Shown here: piece by piece, positions 8,764 through 16,589 of the stretch
Position numbering within the stretch: position 1 is the stretch's first letter
How the letters are laid out: every line of letters begins with the position of its first letter
Assembly (NCBI GenBank): GCA_937885175.1
Contig: CAKZZO010000093.1
Location: 1-33,365 of the forward strand
DNA: 33,365 nt
Direction of reading: 5' to 3'
DNA from: an uncultured Treponema sp.
GTDB lineage: Bacteria; Spirochaetota; Spirochaetia; Treponematales; Treponemataceae
Translations under genes and position numbers: made by a program
Notes under the pieces: generated by a model
Databases searched by the model: none
What the model was told of the DNA's origin: nothing
What the model saw: only the letters and a program-made list of their open reading frames with translations

Positions 8764-9246
8764 ATGAGAGTAGAGTACATTAATCCATTTGTTGAAACTT
8801 CATATCAGATTTTGACAGAAGTGCTCGGCGGTGCAAAGGTGACCCGCGGAGACCTGTACCTCAAATCTACAGCCATGCCTGTTATGGGTGTTGCTGCATT
8901 GGTTGGTCTTGCAGGTGATGTTGAGGGCCGTGTTTTGTTTGATATGACATTTGAAACGGCTTTGGGAATCGCATCTAAGATGAATGGCGAGACATTGACC
9001 CAGTTTGATGATTTGGCAAAGGCAACTATCAGCGAATTGTCAAACTTGATTACTGCACAGGCTGTAACAAAACTCCACGAACTTGGATTTAAATTTGACC
9101 TTACGCCACCGGCTTTGTTCGCTGGCGAAAAAATGGAAATTGCTGCGTTGGGTGGCGGTACTGACAGCGTAGAAGCACTTATCGTTCCTCTGATTACAGA
9201 GTGCGGTAAAATCGAAGTCAATGTCGCTATCCGCGAGAGAATGTAA
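8764..9246 (+). CDS. cheX: CheY-P phosphatase CheX
   Basis: A 160-residue protein of the CheC/CheX/FliY phosphatase group, which removes phosphate from CheY-P and resets the motor signal. The family active-site motif ExxxN-type is visible as E91 and N94 in SELSNLITAQA. There is one such motif, as in CheX, whereas CheC has two. Spirochetes use CheX in place of the CheZ of enterobacteria. The length is normal. A Shine-Dalgarno (AGGAG, 8749-8753) precedes the ATG, 18 bases lie between it and the preceding gene and 12 separate it from cheY, so it belongs to the operon. Confidence 0.93.
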   Translation: MRVEYINPFVETSYQILTEVLGGAKVTRGDLYLKSTAMPVMGVAALVGLAGDVEGRVLFDMTFETALGIASKMNGETLTQFDDLAKATISELSNLITAQAVTKLHELGFKFDLTPPALFAGEKMEIAALGGGTDSVEALIVPLITECGKIEVNVAIRERM

Positions 9247-9258
9247 GGAGGACGATCA

Positions 9259-9693
9259 ATGAAGACGAGAGCAGATTTTCCAACTATCAATGAGCGTCCG
9301 CCGGAGGGCATGCTTGCAGATGGAACCAAGATGCGCGTTCTGGTTGTAGACGACTCAATCTTCGTTGCAAAGCAGCTGGGACAGATTCTGACCAGTGAAG
9401 GCTACGAGGTTGTTGCTACTGCTGTTGACGGCAAAGATGGTGTTGACAAGTACAAGGAGTTGTGCCCGAATGTTGATCTGGTTACCATGGATATCACCAT
9501 GCCGAAAATGGATGGTATTACTGCATTGGAACAGATTATGGCATTCGACAAGAACGCACGCGTTGTCATGGTCAGTGCTTTGGGTAAGGAAGAGTTGGTT
9601 AAAAAATCACTGCTTCTGGGTGCAAAGAACTACATCATTAAACCCCTTGATCGCAAGAAGGTTCTTGAACGCATCAGTGCAGCACTGAAATAG
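9259..9693 (+). CDS. cheY: Chemotaxis response regulator CheY
   Basis: A 144-residue single-domain receiver that carries the signal from CheA to the flagellar switch. After an N-terminal extension of about 24 residues comes the receiver: VVDDS with the acidic pair D31-D32, phospho-acceptor D78 in VTMDITMPKMDG, S106 at the switch Ser/Thr position and K128 in IIKPLD. There is no output domain. The extension is unusual for CheY; an internal ATG at codon 25 (KMRVLVVDD) could be an alternative start, but the strong AAGGAGG before 9259 favours the longer form. It is the last gene of the operon and is followed directly by a terminator. Confidence 0.94.
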   Translation: MKTRADFPTINERPPEGMLADGTKMRVLVVDDSIFVAKQLGQILTSEGYEVVATAVDGKDGVDKYKELCPNVDLVTMDITMPKMDGITALEQIMAFDKNARVVMVSALGKEELVKKSLLLGAKNYIIKPLDRKKVLERISAALK

Positions 9694-9700
9694 TATGAAG

Positions 9701-9730
9701 AAGCCGCTCCAAAAGGGAGCGGCTTTTTTA
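9701..9730 (+). terminator. Rho-independent terminator of the che operon
   Basis: A 10-bp stem, AAGCCGCTCC (9701-9710) with GGAGCGGCTT (9716-9725), has a 5-base loop and a T tract, eight bases after the cheY stop. On the minus strand it may also slow transcripts leaving the MATE gene. Confidence 0.93.
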
Positions 9731-9741
9731 TGTTGCAGACG

Positions 9742-11139
9742 TTATGAATGTTCGCTCAGCTCCCGGTAAGTAAGCACGATAGTTACGGCAGCGATAAGTG
9801 CCGTGCAGAAGTCGGCGAGGGGCATGGAGTAGAGCACTCCATCCAGACCAAAAAAACGGGGCAGGAGCAGGGCAAAACCTACGCCAAAGACGACTTCGCG
9901 AATCATGCTGATGGAGGTAGAGGCAAGAGCCTTTCCAAGAGACTGTAGGTAGATGAATGTGCCCTTGTTTACAGTGGCAAAAATCATCATGCAGAGGTAG
10001 ATGCGGAATGATTTTATGGCGAATGTTGTGTATTCAAGGCTTTCCTGTGATGCGCCAAAAATACTGATGAGTGTCCGTGGAAAGCACTCGACGATAATCA
10101 GGGCAACCGCACCGACAAGAGCCTCAAAAAGCAGCAGCAGGGTAAAGAGACGTTTTGCCCGATCTTTTCTTCCCGCCCCAATATTATATCCAACAACAGG
10201 AATACAGCCTGCCGCAAGCCCCACGGCGATTGAGATGACAATCTGGAAAAACTTCATTACAATCCCAACTACTGCCATGGGAATCTGCCGAAAAGATTCT
10301 TTTGCAAAGGTTGCATCCAGTGCGCTATATTTTTGAATCATGTTGTTGATGGCTGCCATTGCCGCAACCAGAGAAATCTGGGAGAGAAATGATGTGATGC
10401 CCAGGGGAAGCATTTGCTCGAGTATGGATAAGCGCAGACGAAAGGAATCTTTTTGCAGACGGATGTTTTTTGTGTGGCAGAGGTAGCAGACGGCAAGTGC
10501 TGCGGTAAGAATCTGTCCGAGTACGGTGGCAGCGGCGGCACCCATCATGCCCATTTTGAGGGGAAAGATAAAAATAGGATCAAGAATGATGTTAAGGATT
10601 GCGCCTGCCAAGGTAGAAATCATGGCGAATGTAGGACTTCCGTCAGAGCGGATGACAGGATTCATTGCCTGCCCGAACATGTAAAAGGGGATGCCTGCCG
10701 TAATCCAGAAAAAATATTCCTTTGACTGACGGAAGGTTTCTTCGTTTACGCGCCCGCCAAAGAAAGTGATGATAGTGTCTGAAAAGGCAAGGTAAATTGC
10801 CGTCAGCACGATGCTGGAAAGAATGCAGAGCGTGACAGCGGAGCCAACGGCATCCCTTGCCCGTTCCTGTTTTCCGCGTCCAAGTGAGATACTGACAAAT
10901 GCGCAGGCTCCGTCTCCAATCATAACGGCAATGGCAAGGGCAATGACGGTAAGCGGAAATACAACGGTATTTGCCGCGTTTCCGTAGGAGCCAAGGTAAC
11001 GCGCATTTGCAATGAAAATCTGGTCAACGATGTTGTAGAGGGCGGCGACTAGAAGCGAGATGATGCAGGGAAGGGAGTACCGTTTCATCAGCGAGACAAG
11101 TCCATCGGTGACGAGAAAAGCGTTAGCGTTTTTTTCCAT
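9742..11139 (-). CDS. MATE-family efflux transporter
   Basis: A 465-residue integral membrane protein with about twelve predicted helices, of the multidrug and toxic compound extrusion family, which exports organic cations or metabolites using Na+ or H+ gradients. Visible family features are the first helix and loop (YNIVDQIFIA), GLAAGCIPVVGYNIGAGRKDRAKR at the start of the second half, and a similar ISLGRGKQERAR in the first half, the internal pseudo-repeat of the family. Length is normal. The start is fixed by an AGGAG Shine-Dalgarno about seven bases upstream. The substrate cannot be read from the sequence. It stands alone on the minus strand, convergent with cheY, and its leader holds a promoter-proximal terminator, which suggests expression controlled by attenuation. 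Confidence 0.92.
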   Translation of the reverse strand: MEKNANAFLVTDGLVSLMKRYSLPCIISLLVAALYNIVDQIFIANARYLGSYGNAANTVVFPLTVIALAIAVMIGDGACAFVSISLGRGKQERARDAVGSAVTLCILSSIVLTAIYLAFSDTIITFFGGRVNEETFRQSKEYFFWITAGIPFYMFGQAMNPVIRSDGSPTFAMISTLAGAILNIILDPIFIFPLKMGMMGAAAATVLGQILTAALAVCYLCHTKNIRLQKDSFRLRLSILEQMLPLGITSFLSQISLVAAMAAINNMIQKYSALDATFAKESFRQIPMAVVGIVMKFFQIVISIAVGLAAGCIPVVGYNIGAGRKDRAKRLFTLLLLFEALVGAVALIIVECFPRTLISIFGASQESLEYTTFAIKSFRIYLCMMIFATVNKGTFIYLQSLGKALASTSISMIREVVFGVGFALLLPRFFGLDGVLYSMPLADFCTALIAAVTIVLTYRELSEHS

Positions 11140-11152
11140 AAAAATCTCCTAA

Positions 11153-11175
11153 GAGGGGCAGGACATACTGCCCTC
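11153..11175 (-). promoter_or_regulatory. Hairpin next to the MATE ribosome binding site
   Basis: Read on the minus strand, GGGCAG and CTGCCC (within 11156-11173) form a short stem with a six-base loop, ending a few bases before the AGGAG Shine-Dalgarno (11146-11150). It could affect translation start together with the terminator farther upstream. No T tract follows it. Confidence 0.45.
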
Positions 11176-11182
11176 AATGCAT

Positions 11183-11239
11183 AAAAAAAACGCGTAGAGA
11201 CCAAAAACAGTTGGATTTACGCTGTTTGGTCGCTACGCG
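11183..11239 (-). terminator. Terminator hairpin in the MATE leader, candidate attenuator
   Basis: On the minus strand, CGCGTAG-type arms (11233-11239 with 11191-11197) extend through a second paired block (GACCAAA with TTTGGTC, 11225-11231 and 11199-11205) into a long hairpin, followed immediately by eight T (11190-11183). It is a complete intrinsic terminator lying between the MATE promoter and the MATE start codon. Confidence 0.8.
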
Positions 11240-11250
11240 CTGTTGCATAC

Positions 11251-11279
11251 ATCATAAAGAAAATGTGTAATTTTGTCAA
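11251..11279 (-). promoter_or_regulatory. Predicted sigma70-type promoter for the MATE transcript
   Basis: On the minus strand: TTGACA (11279-11274), a 17-bp spacer and TATGAT (11256-11251). This is nearly consensus. Transcription would begin at about 11244, only a few bases before the terminator hairpin. Confidence 0.8.
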
Positions 11280-11388
11280 AAAGGGTTTTTCAATACTCGC
11301 AAAAAAACAAAAAACATGATACAATAAATGAAACTTTTTGCATGGGCGTGTGTCTAAACAGATAGAACATACACTGTAGGATAAAAAA

Positions 11389-13080
11389 ATGAATCTGTAT
11401 CGTGAGTTTATTGAAGGCGGAAAGGATTTTGCCAATTATGATGAGTTGAAATCTGGCTTTAAAATCAAGATTCCGCAAAATTTCAACTTTGCCTATGATG
11501 TTGTAGACCGCTATGCAAAAGATGCTCCCGAAAAACGTGCCCTTGTCTGGTGTGATGATCACGGTGGAGAGCGAATTTTTACCTTTAAAGATATTTCTGA
11601 AGAAAGCCAGCGTGCCGCAAACTTTTTGGTGCAGCATGGCATAAAAAAAGGCGATGTCGTCATGCTGATTTTGCGCCGCCGTTTTGAGTTTTGGTTTTTC
11701 ATTCTTGCACTGCACAGAATCGGTGCGATTGCCGTTCCCGCAACGAATCAATTGCTGCAGACAGACATTGAGTTCCGTACCAATGCCGCTCAGGTAAAGA
11801 TGATTGTTTCTCTGGACGACCCCAAAATTCAGACTGAAATTGAAAAGGCTATGCCAAAATCTCCCACGGTACGCACATTGGTAACGGTGGGACAGAATCG
11901 CGGCAGCTGGCAAAGCTATCATGCGGAAGAACCTTCATTGAGCACGGAATTTGTGCGTCCGGCTGGTCAGGCCTCAACGACAAATGACGATATCATGTTG
12001 CTGTATTTTACTTCAGGAACATCGGGCTATCCCAAGATGGTACAGCATAATTTTCTCTATCCCCTGGGGCATATCGTAACGGCACGCTACTGGCAGAATG
12101 TGGTGGATGACGGACTGCACTTGACGATTGCGGAAACAGGCTGGGCAAAGGCGGTCTGGGGTAAACTCTATGGACAGTGGCTGTGCGGAAGTGCGGTTTT
12201 TGCCTATGACATGGATAGTTTTAAGCCCGATTTGCTTTTGCGCAAGATGGAACATTACGGTGTTACTACATTCTGTGCACCGCCTACCGTTTACCGTTAT
12301 CTTATCCGTCAGAATCTGAGCAAGTATGATTTGAGCAAATTGACCTACTGTGTAACGGCTGGTGAGGCTTTGAATCCCGAAGTCTACAATAAATTCTATG
12401 AGCAGACCGGCTTGAAGATGTTTGAGGCCTATGGGCAGACGGAAGCTACGGTAATGGTGGGAAATTTTCCCGGTATGGAGCCAAAGCCCGGTTCTATGGG
12501 AAAGGCTGCTCCCGGTTATGACGTGGAAATTATCCGCCCTGACGGAACAAAATGTAATCCGGGGGAGACGGGAGCGATTGTGGTCTATCTGGACAAGCAG
12601 CGTCCTTTTGGTCTCTTTGCGGGCTACTACCACGATGAAAAAAACACTGAAAAAGTCTTTGCTGACGGTATCTATCATACGGGTGATGTGGCTTCCTATG
12701 ATGAGGACGGCTATATATGGTTTGTAGGACGAGATGACGATGTGATCAAGAGTGCAGGCTACCGTGTGAGTCCCTTTGAGGTGGAAAGCATTCTGCAACA
12801 GCATCCGGCGGTTCTGGAATGTGCCGTTACCGGCGTTCCCGACAAAAAGCGTGGTCAGGCAATCAAGGCTACGGTGGTTCTTTCTAAGGGCTATGAGGCG
12901 GACAAAAAACTGGAACTGGACATCTTTGAGTTCCTCAAGCAGAAGACCGCCGGTTACAAGCAGCCGCGCATTTTGGAATTTGTCAAGGATTTACCCAAGA
13001 CCATCAGCGGAAAAATCCGCCGTGTGGAAATCCGTGAAAACGATGCGCAAAAAACGGAAGATAAGCCTGGCGAGGCTTGA
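11389..13080 (+). CDS. AMP-forming acyl-CoA synthetase (acetyl/medium-chain type)
   Basis: A 563-residue adenylate-forming enzyme that would activate a carboxylic acid with ATP and join it to CoA. The ATP-binding signature YFTSGTSGYPKMVQHN (about residues 205-220), AYGQTEATV (about 346-354), YHTGDVASYDEDGYIWFVGR (about 428-447), the hinge DDDVIKSAGYRVSPFE and the C-terminal catalytic lysine in PKTISGKIRR are all present, so it looks active. The overall pattern resembles medium-chain acyl-CoA synthetases (ACSM-like) more than acetyl-CoA synthetase proper; the acid used cannot be told from sequence. A TAGGA motif about seven bases before the ATG acts as ribosome binding site. The gene is divergent from MATE. 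Its stop codon lies inside the -35 box of the downstream tRNA gene. Confidence 0.9.
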   Translation: MNLYREFIEGGKDFANYDELKSGFKIKIPQNFNFAYDVVDRYAKDAPEKRALVWCDDHGGERIFTFKDISEESQRAANFLVQHGIKKGDVVMLILRRRFEFWFFILALHRIGAIAVPATNQLLQTDIEFRTNAAQVKMIVSLDDPKIQTEIEKAMPKSPTVRTLVTVGQNRGSWQSYHAEEPSLSTEFVRPAGQASTTNDDIMLLYFTSGTSGYPKMVQHNFLYPLGHIVTARYWQNVVDDGLHLTIAETGWAKAVWGKLYGQWLCGSAVFAYDMDSFKPDLLLRKMEHYGVTTFCAPPTVYRYLIRQNLSKYDLSKLTYCVTAGEALNPEVYNKFYEQTGLKMFEAYGQTEATVMVGNFPGMEPKPGSMGKAAPGYDVEIIRPDGTKCNPGETGAIVVYLDKQRPFGLFAGYYHDEKNTEKVFADGIYHTGDVASYDEDGYIWFVGRDDDVIKSAGYRVSPFEVESILQQHPAVLECAVTGVPDKKRGQAIKATVVLSKGYEADKKLELDIFEFLKQKTAGYKQPRILEFVKDLPKTISGKIRRVEIRENDAQKTEDKPGEA

Positions 13081-13105
13081 CTAAAAAACAGGCTTTTGAT
13101 ATAGT
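13077..13105 (+). promoter_or_regulatory. Predicted promoter of tRNA-Val, overlapping the upstream stop codon
   Basis: TTGACT (13077-13082), a 17-bp spacer and TATAGT (13100-13105). The TGA stop of the acyl-CoA synthetase gene is part of the -35 box. The predicted start, at about 13112, is just before the left arm of the stem around the tRNA. Confidence 0.7.
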
Positions 13106-13112
13106 TTTATCC

Positions 13113-13222
13113 AACATCAGCACTGTCTGCGGGGTTAGCTCAGCTGGTTAGAGCATCACGTTGACATCGTGGGGGTCAGTAGTTCGAATCTACTATTCCG
13201 CATAGAGTGCTGATGTTTTTTT
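13113..13222 (+). terminator. 12-bp stem enclosing tRNA-Val, followed by a T tract
   Basis: AACATCAGCACT (13113-13124) is a perfect inverted repeat of AGTGCTGATGTT (13206-13217), and the T run continues to about 13222. The arms lie four bases before and three bases after the mature tRNA. The stem extends the tRNA's acceptor helix in the precursor and at the same time looks like a terminator with the tRNA as its loop. Confidence 0.75.
13129..13202 (+). tRNA. tRNA-Val (anticodon GAC)
   Basis: All arms fold: acceptor GCGGGGT with ATTCCGC (two G-T pairs), D stem GCTC/GAGC, anticodon stem TCACG/CGTGG with loop TTGACAT giving anticodon GAC, a 5-base variable loop, and T stem AGTAG/CTACT with loop TTCGAAT. 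The discriminator base is A. CCA is not encoded. Total length is 74 nt. It reads GUC and GUU valine codons. Confidence 0.95.
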
Positions 13223-13277
13223 ATGCCCTTTTTTCTTTCCGCTCAAAAAAATCTTCATCCATAGGTAAATAAAAAAG

Positions 13278-13306
13278 ATGACAATTTGTTGAATTTGTCT
13301 TATAAT
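13278..13306 (+). promoter_or_regulatory. Predicted sigma70-type promoter of the MCP gene
   Basis: ATGACA (13278-13283), a 17-bp spacer and TATAAT (13301-13306), followed by an untranslated leader of about 35 bases with a GGGGGA ribosome binding site before ATG 13348. Confidence 0.7.
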
Positions 13307-13347
13307 AGGAGAGATTATTTTTGTATTTTTTTGGGGGAATATGTTTT

Positions 13348-15462
13348 ATGGCAAAACAGCAGAAGGAATTGGATCGTTTTGACCCGCATCCAAAACGCAA
13401 TGTTCAGGTTTTGACAAAACTGGTTGGTCTCATTGCCTTTGGTGTGGCCTTTGGGTCTATTTCAGTTGGCGTCATTTCGCTGGTTATTTTTGACCGGGGG
13501 CTTGTAAAGAACACGGAAGACGAACTGGTTCATACGGCTGATGGTGTCCAGTATATCGTTACTGACTGGCAGGATAATATCTATCGCTATGGCAACATTC
13601 TTTCTACGGGACCCGATGTCCTGCATGCAGTCTTGGATAATGATACCCGCACGGCGAATTTGGTCGGCGATGACAAGTCGCAGAAATTTGGACTTGACGT
13701 GCTTGCTCTTGTAAACCGCGATGGTCTTGTTATCGGTGGATATGCTGTTACGGCAGGTGCAAACGTTTCTTCTATGCCTATTGTTCAGGAAGCCTTGCGG
13801 GGGGCTGAGGCGAACGGCTTTATGGGAATTGGCGATATTTCCTTTGGCATTCTTGCGGCGGCTCCTATTCGCGTGGAAGGAGATGTGGCGGGGTGTGTCG
13901 TTGTCGGCTATGATCTTTCCGATGATGATGAAGGTTCCCTTGTGGATATTGTCCAATCAAACTATGGCGTAGAATGTACGGTTTTTGAAGGAAAGACCCG
14001 TGTTTCAACTACTTTGGGCAGAAATATGGTGGGGGTGGATCTTTCAAATCAAGTTATTGTCAATCAGGTCTTGGGAAGTGGCGAAGAATACAAGGGTGCG
14101 AATGTCATCAACGGAAAGGAATACTTTGCAAACTACGCTCCTTTGAAAAACAGCGATGGCTCTATTGCCGGCATGATTTTTGTTGCCAAATCAATGGAGG
14201 TTATCGAAAAAGTTAAGAATGATACGCTTAAAGCGGTTATTCCGATTACCTTTGTCCTGGTGGGCATTTTGATTTTGATTGGCTACCGCTACGTAAAGCA
14301 TTTGATGTGGCGTATCAACAATGTAACCAAATTCCTTGCAGAACTTGCCAGCGGCGAGGCTGATCTTACCAAACGTTGTAAACTCTTTATCCGCGATGAA
14401 ATCGGTCAGTTGATTATTGAATTTGACCTCTTTATGGATAAACTGCAATCTATTGTAAAGGAACTCAAGGGGTCAAAGGATGAACTTTCTCTTACCGGTT
14501 CAGATTTGACCAACAGTACTCAGGATACCAGTGCTTCCATTACGGAGATTATTGCAAATATCGACAGTATCCATGGACAGATTACCAATCAGGGTGACAG
14601 TGTGCGTGACGTGGATGGCTCAGTCAATCAGATTTCTGGTGCGATTACCACATTGGACGACATGATTGAAAGTCAGTCTGCGGGAGTTACCCAGGCCTCT
14701 GCGGCAGTTGAGGAGATGATTGGCAATATTTCTTCTGTCAATAAATCTGTTGACAAGATGTCGGTTTCCTTTAAGGAACTGGAAACAAATGCTGATGTCG
14801 GTATCAAAAAGCAGCAGGACGTGAGCGAAAAAATCAAGCAGATGGAAGCGCAGTCACAGATGCTGGCAGACGCAAACACTGCTATTTCAAACATCGCAGA
14901 GCAGACAAACTTGCTTGCTATGAATGCGGCAATCGAAGCGGCTCATGCAGGGGAAGCAGGAAAAGGCTTTGCAGTTGTTGCTGACGAAATCCGTAAACTG
15001 TCCGAAACTTCTTCCGCCCAGTCAAAGTCTATTGGTGACGGAATCAACAAAATCCGCGATTCAATCAGCGATGTTGTTGCATCTTCCGATGAGTCAAGCG
15101 AAGCACTGGCTGCAGTTTCTGACAAAATCAAGGAAACGGATCAACTCGTACTCCAGATTAAATCTGCAATGGAAGAACAGAATGAAGGTTCAAAGCAGAT
15201 TACTGAGGCTCTGCGCAATATGAATGACAGTACGGTAGAAGTGCAGCGGGCTTCAAAAACCATGTCCGACCAGAAGGATGCGGTTACCGACGGTATGGGA
15301 CATCTGCGTGATGCTACGGACGTGATGAAAGAGAGTATGGAAGAAATTTCTATTGGTGCCCGTAAGATTAACGAGACTGGTGCAATGCTGAGTGAAATCT
15401 CTGGCAAAGTACAGGATGCAATTGATAAGATTGGTTCTCAGGTAGATCTCTTTACTGTGTAA
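13348..15462 (+). CDS. Methyl-accepting chemotaxis protein
   Basis: A 704-residue chemoreceptor that would feed the CheA/CheW array encoded upstream. Membrane helix 1 spans about residues 25-48 and helix 2 about 297-317. The roughly 250-residue segment between them is extracytoplasmic and resembles a single-Cache sensor (LVNRDGLVIGGYAV, then a second module ending in YFANYAPLKNSDGSIAGMIF). A HAMP-like linker follows, then a long coiled coil with the conserved hairpin tip NIAEQTNLLAMNAAIEAAHA (about 515-535) and AVVADEIRKLSE. No C-terminal pentapeptide for CheR docking is seen. I chose ATG 13348, nine bases after GGGGGA, rather than the upstream TTG at 13321. Its own promoter suggests a separate unit. 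The ligand is unknown. Confidence 0.94.
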   Translation: MAKQQKELDRFDPHPKRNVQVLTKLVGLIAFGVAFGSISVGVISLVIFDRGLVKNTEDELVHTADGVQYIVTDWQDNIYRYGNILSTGPDVLHAVLDNDTRTANLVGDDKSQKFGLDVLALVNRDGLVIGGYAVTAGANVSSMPIVQEALRGAEANGFMGIGDISFGILAAAPIRVEGDVAGCVVVGYDLSDDDEGSLVDIVQSNYGVECTVFEGKTRVSTTLGRNMVGVDLSNQVIVNQVLGSGEEYKGANVINGKEYFANYAPLKNSDGSIAGMIFVAKSMEVIEKVKNDTLKAVIPITFVLVGILILIGYRYVKHLMWRINNVTKFLAELASGEADLTKRCKLFIRDEIGQLIIEFDLFMDKLQSIVKELKGSKDELSLTGSDLTNSTQDTSASITEIIANIDSIHGQITNQGDSVRDVDGSVNQISGAITTLDDMIESQSAGVTQASAAVEEMIGNISSVNKSVDKMSVSFKELETNADVGIKKQQDVSEKIKQMEAQSQMLADANTAISNIAEQTNLLAMNAAIEAAHAGEAGKGFAVVADEIRKLSETSSAQSKSIGDGINKIRDSISDVVASSDESSEALAAVSDKIKETDQLVLQIKSAMEEQNEGSKQITEALRNMNDSTVEVQRASKTMSDQKDAVTDGMGHLRDATDVMKESMEEISIGARKINETGAMLSEISGKVQDAIDKIGSQVDLFTV

Positions 15463-15515
15463 AAGGGGCTTTGAGGGCTTCTGAAACCTTGCCGTAAGGA
15501 GGGAGTTGTAGCAAT

Positions 15516-16241
15516 ATGAAAGTCTATCAGGTGTCAACTTTGCAGGCTCTCATGCTGGGGTATTTTCGGGCGGTTATTCCTGTGTCTGAACTGCTTACGC
15601 ATGGCGATATTGGCCTTGGAACATTTACCGATGTGGACGGCGAAATGATTGTACTTGACGGTTCATGCTATCGGGCCATGGAAAATGGTAATGTCCTTGT
15701 GGCAGAAGCAGACCGGGGCGTTCCCTTTTCAACTGTCTGCACAATGGAAGACAGTACCCCCATTGAGTTTGGCTTTACCAATAGTATTGAAGACCTAAAG
15801 ACCACCCTCAATAATATTATTGACGGTCACTTTGGATTGAACAGCATGCATATGGCTCGCATCGATGGAGAATTTGAGCTTGTTGATGCCCGGTCAGAAT
15901 CAGGCTATGAATCCGTGCACGTAGACTTGAAGACTGTACTGGGAAAAACGCAGAGGGCGTTTAAATTTGAAAAAATAAAAGGCACGCTCGTCTGCGTTTA
16001 TTTTCCTGACTACATGGACGGAATCAATGCCTCTGGCTGGCATCTGCATTTTATCTCTGATGACAGAAAGCATGGCGGCCACGTGTTTGACATTGTTATG
16101 AAGAGTGGAAAAGGACAGATTTCTAAAATCAATGCAATAGAACTGAAATTGCCCGATGAGCCTATTTTTGACACCTATTCCTTAAAACAGGCATCAAAAG
16201 AAGCACTAAAGGCTGTGGAGCAGGGAAAGGGCGCTGAATAA
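15516..16241 (+). CDS. alsD: Acetolactate decarboxylase
   Basis: A 241-residue cytoplasmic enzyme that decarboxylates (S)-2-acetolactate to (R)-acetoin, the second step from pyruvate towards acetoin and 2,3-butanediol. Family hallmarks are VYQVSTLQALMLGYF near the start, GLGTFTDVDGEMIVLDG, and the zinc site H176, H178 and H189 in GWHLHFISDDRKHGGHV, with the His-x-His and +11 spacing of characterised enzymes. Length is normal. An AAGGAGGG ribosome binding site lies 12 bases upstream, somewhat far. It may be read with the MCP gene 53 bases before it, as no terminator is visible between them. No acetolactate synthase or butanediol dehydrogenase lies in the window. Decarboxylation competes with valine/leucine synthesis for acetolactate. 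Confidence 0.93.
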   Translation: MKVYQVSTLQALMLGYFRAVIPVSELLTHGDIGLGTFTDVDGEMIVLDGSCYRAMENGNVLVAEADRGVPFSTVCTMEDSTPIEFGFTNSIEDLKTTLNNIIDGHFGLNSMHMARIDGEFELVDARSESGYESVHVDLKTVLGKTQRAFKFEKIKGTLVCVYFPDYMDGINASGWHLHFISDDRKHGGHVFDIVMKSGKGQISKINAIELKLPDEPIFDTYSLKQASKEALKAVEQGKGAE

Positions 16242-16258
16242 AGCTGTGCCACAAAGAA

Positions 16259-16308
16259 AAAGGTCTGCGTTACATGGGGAAAGGCATGAGGTGCAGGCCT
16301 TTCTGTTT
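16259..16308 (+). terminator. Possible weak terminator after alsD
   Basis: A 10-bp stem with one wobble pair (16259-16268 with 16293-16302; core AAAGGTCTGC / GCAGGCCTTT) starts 18 bases after the alsD stop. Only a short, interrupted T run follows. Confidence 0.4.
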
Positions 16309-16343
16309 GCCAAAAAAAATAGTGTCTTTTTTCTAAAAATTGC

Positions 16344-16372
16344 TTGACAATCCACCATATATAGTGTAGTCT
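16344..16372 (+). promoter_or_regulatory. Predicted promoter for the structured RNA upstream of cimA
   Basis: A perfect TTGACA (16344-16349), a 17-bp spacer and TAGTCT (16367-16372). The -10 is weak, but the predicted start (about 16379) coincides with the first base-paired segment of the structured region. Confidence 0.5.
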
Positions 16373-16377
16373 TATGG

Positions 16378-16546
16378 TAACAACAGTGAAATACCACTAT
16401 TTCCGCTGTGTATGTTACTCTGCTGGTACCCCACACTTTTACCCACTGGTAGAGTAAACGAATGCAAAGGCCTATCTAACCATCAGGCTTGCTCCGCTGG
16501 ATATTCTCCCAACTGGCGGGGCTTTTTTTTGCCCGCTGGCTTTTTT
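16378..16546 (+). ncRNA. Candidate structured small RNA or attenuator leader upstream of cimA
   Basis: About 150-170 nt with no convincing gene but dense pairing: GTAACA/TGTTAC (16378-16383 with 16413-16418) encloses a 10-bp hairpin (16384-16393 with 16398-16408, one bulge); ACTCTGCTGGT pairs with ACTGGTAGAGT (16417-16427 with 16444-16454); GCCT/AGGC forms a small hairpin; and a terminator ends the unit. A promoter precedes it and a second promoter for cimA follows it. I do not recognise a known riboswitch or T-box, although a UGGUACC heptamer as in T-boxes occurs at 16424-16430. Short frames with Leu codons (from GTG 16408 or ATG 16412) lack ribosome binding sites. It could be an independent small RNA or a regulatory leader for cimA. 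Confidence 0.5.
16491..16546 (+). terminator. Double terminator between the structured RNA and cimA
   Basis: GCTCCGCTGG (16491-16500) pairs with CTGGCGGGGC (16513-16522), with wobbles, and is followed by eight T (16523-16530). The GCGGG of its right arm (16516-16520) can instead pair with CCCGC at 16532-16536, followed by six T (16541-16546). The two stems exclude each other, so this could be a backup terminator or a switch. Confidence 0.8.
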
Positions 16547-16554
16547 CTATTGAA

Positions 16555-16583
16555 TAGACATCCCTCTTTTTATCTGCTATTAT
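16555..16583 (+). promoter_or_regulatory. Predicted promoter of cimA giving a leaderless mRNA
   Basis: TAGACA (16555-16560), a 17-bp spacer and TATTAT (16578-16583). The -10 ends six bases before the cimA ATG and no Shine-Dalgarno is present, so transcription could begin at the A of the start codon. Confidence 0.55.
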
Positions 16584-16589
16584 ACGCCT

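Noticed and set aside
11245..11254. A minus-strand frame beginning with ATG near 11249 that runs through the MATE leader hairpin as a possible leader peptide
   Set aside because: Its ATG lies between the -10 box and the predicted start of transcription, and it has no ribosome binding site, so it would not be on the mRNA.
13321..13347. An upstream TTG start for the chemoreceptor adding nine residues
   Set aside because: The GGGGGA ribosome binding site is nine bases before ATG 13348 and lies inside the proposed extension.
16417..16454. T-box riboswitch upstream of cimA, suggested by the UGGUACC heptamer
   Set aside because: The remaining T-box consensus (AGGGUGG..ACCGCG), the long Stem I and the specifier loop are not visible; kept only as a remark.
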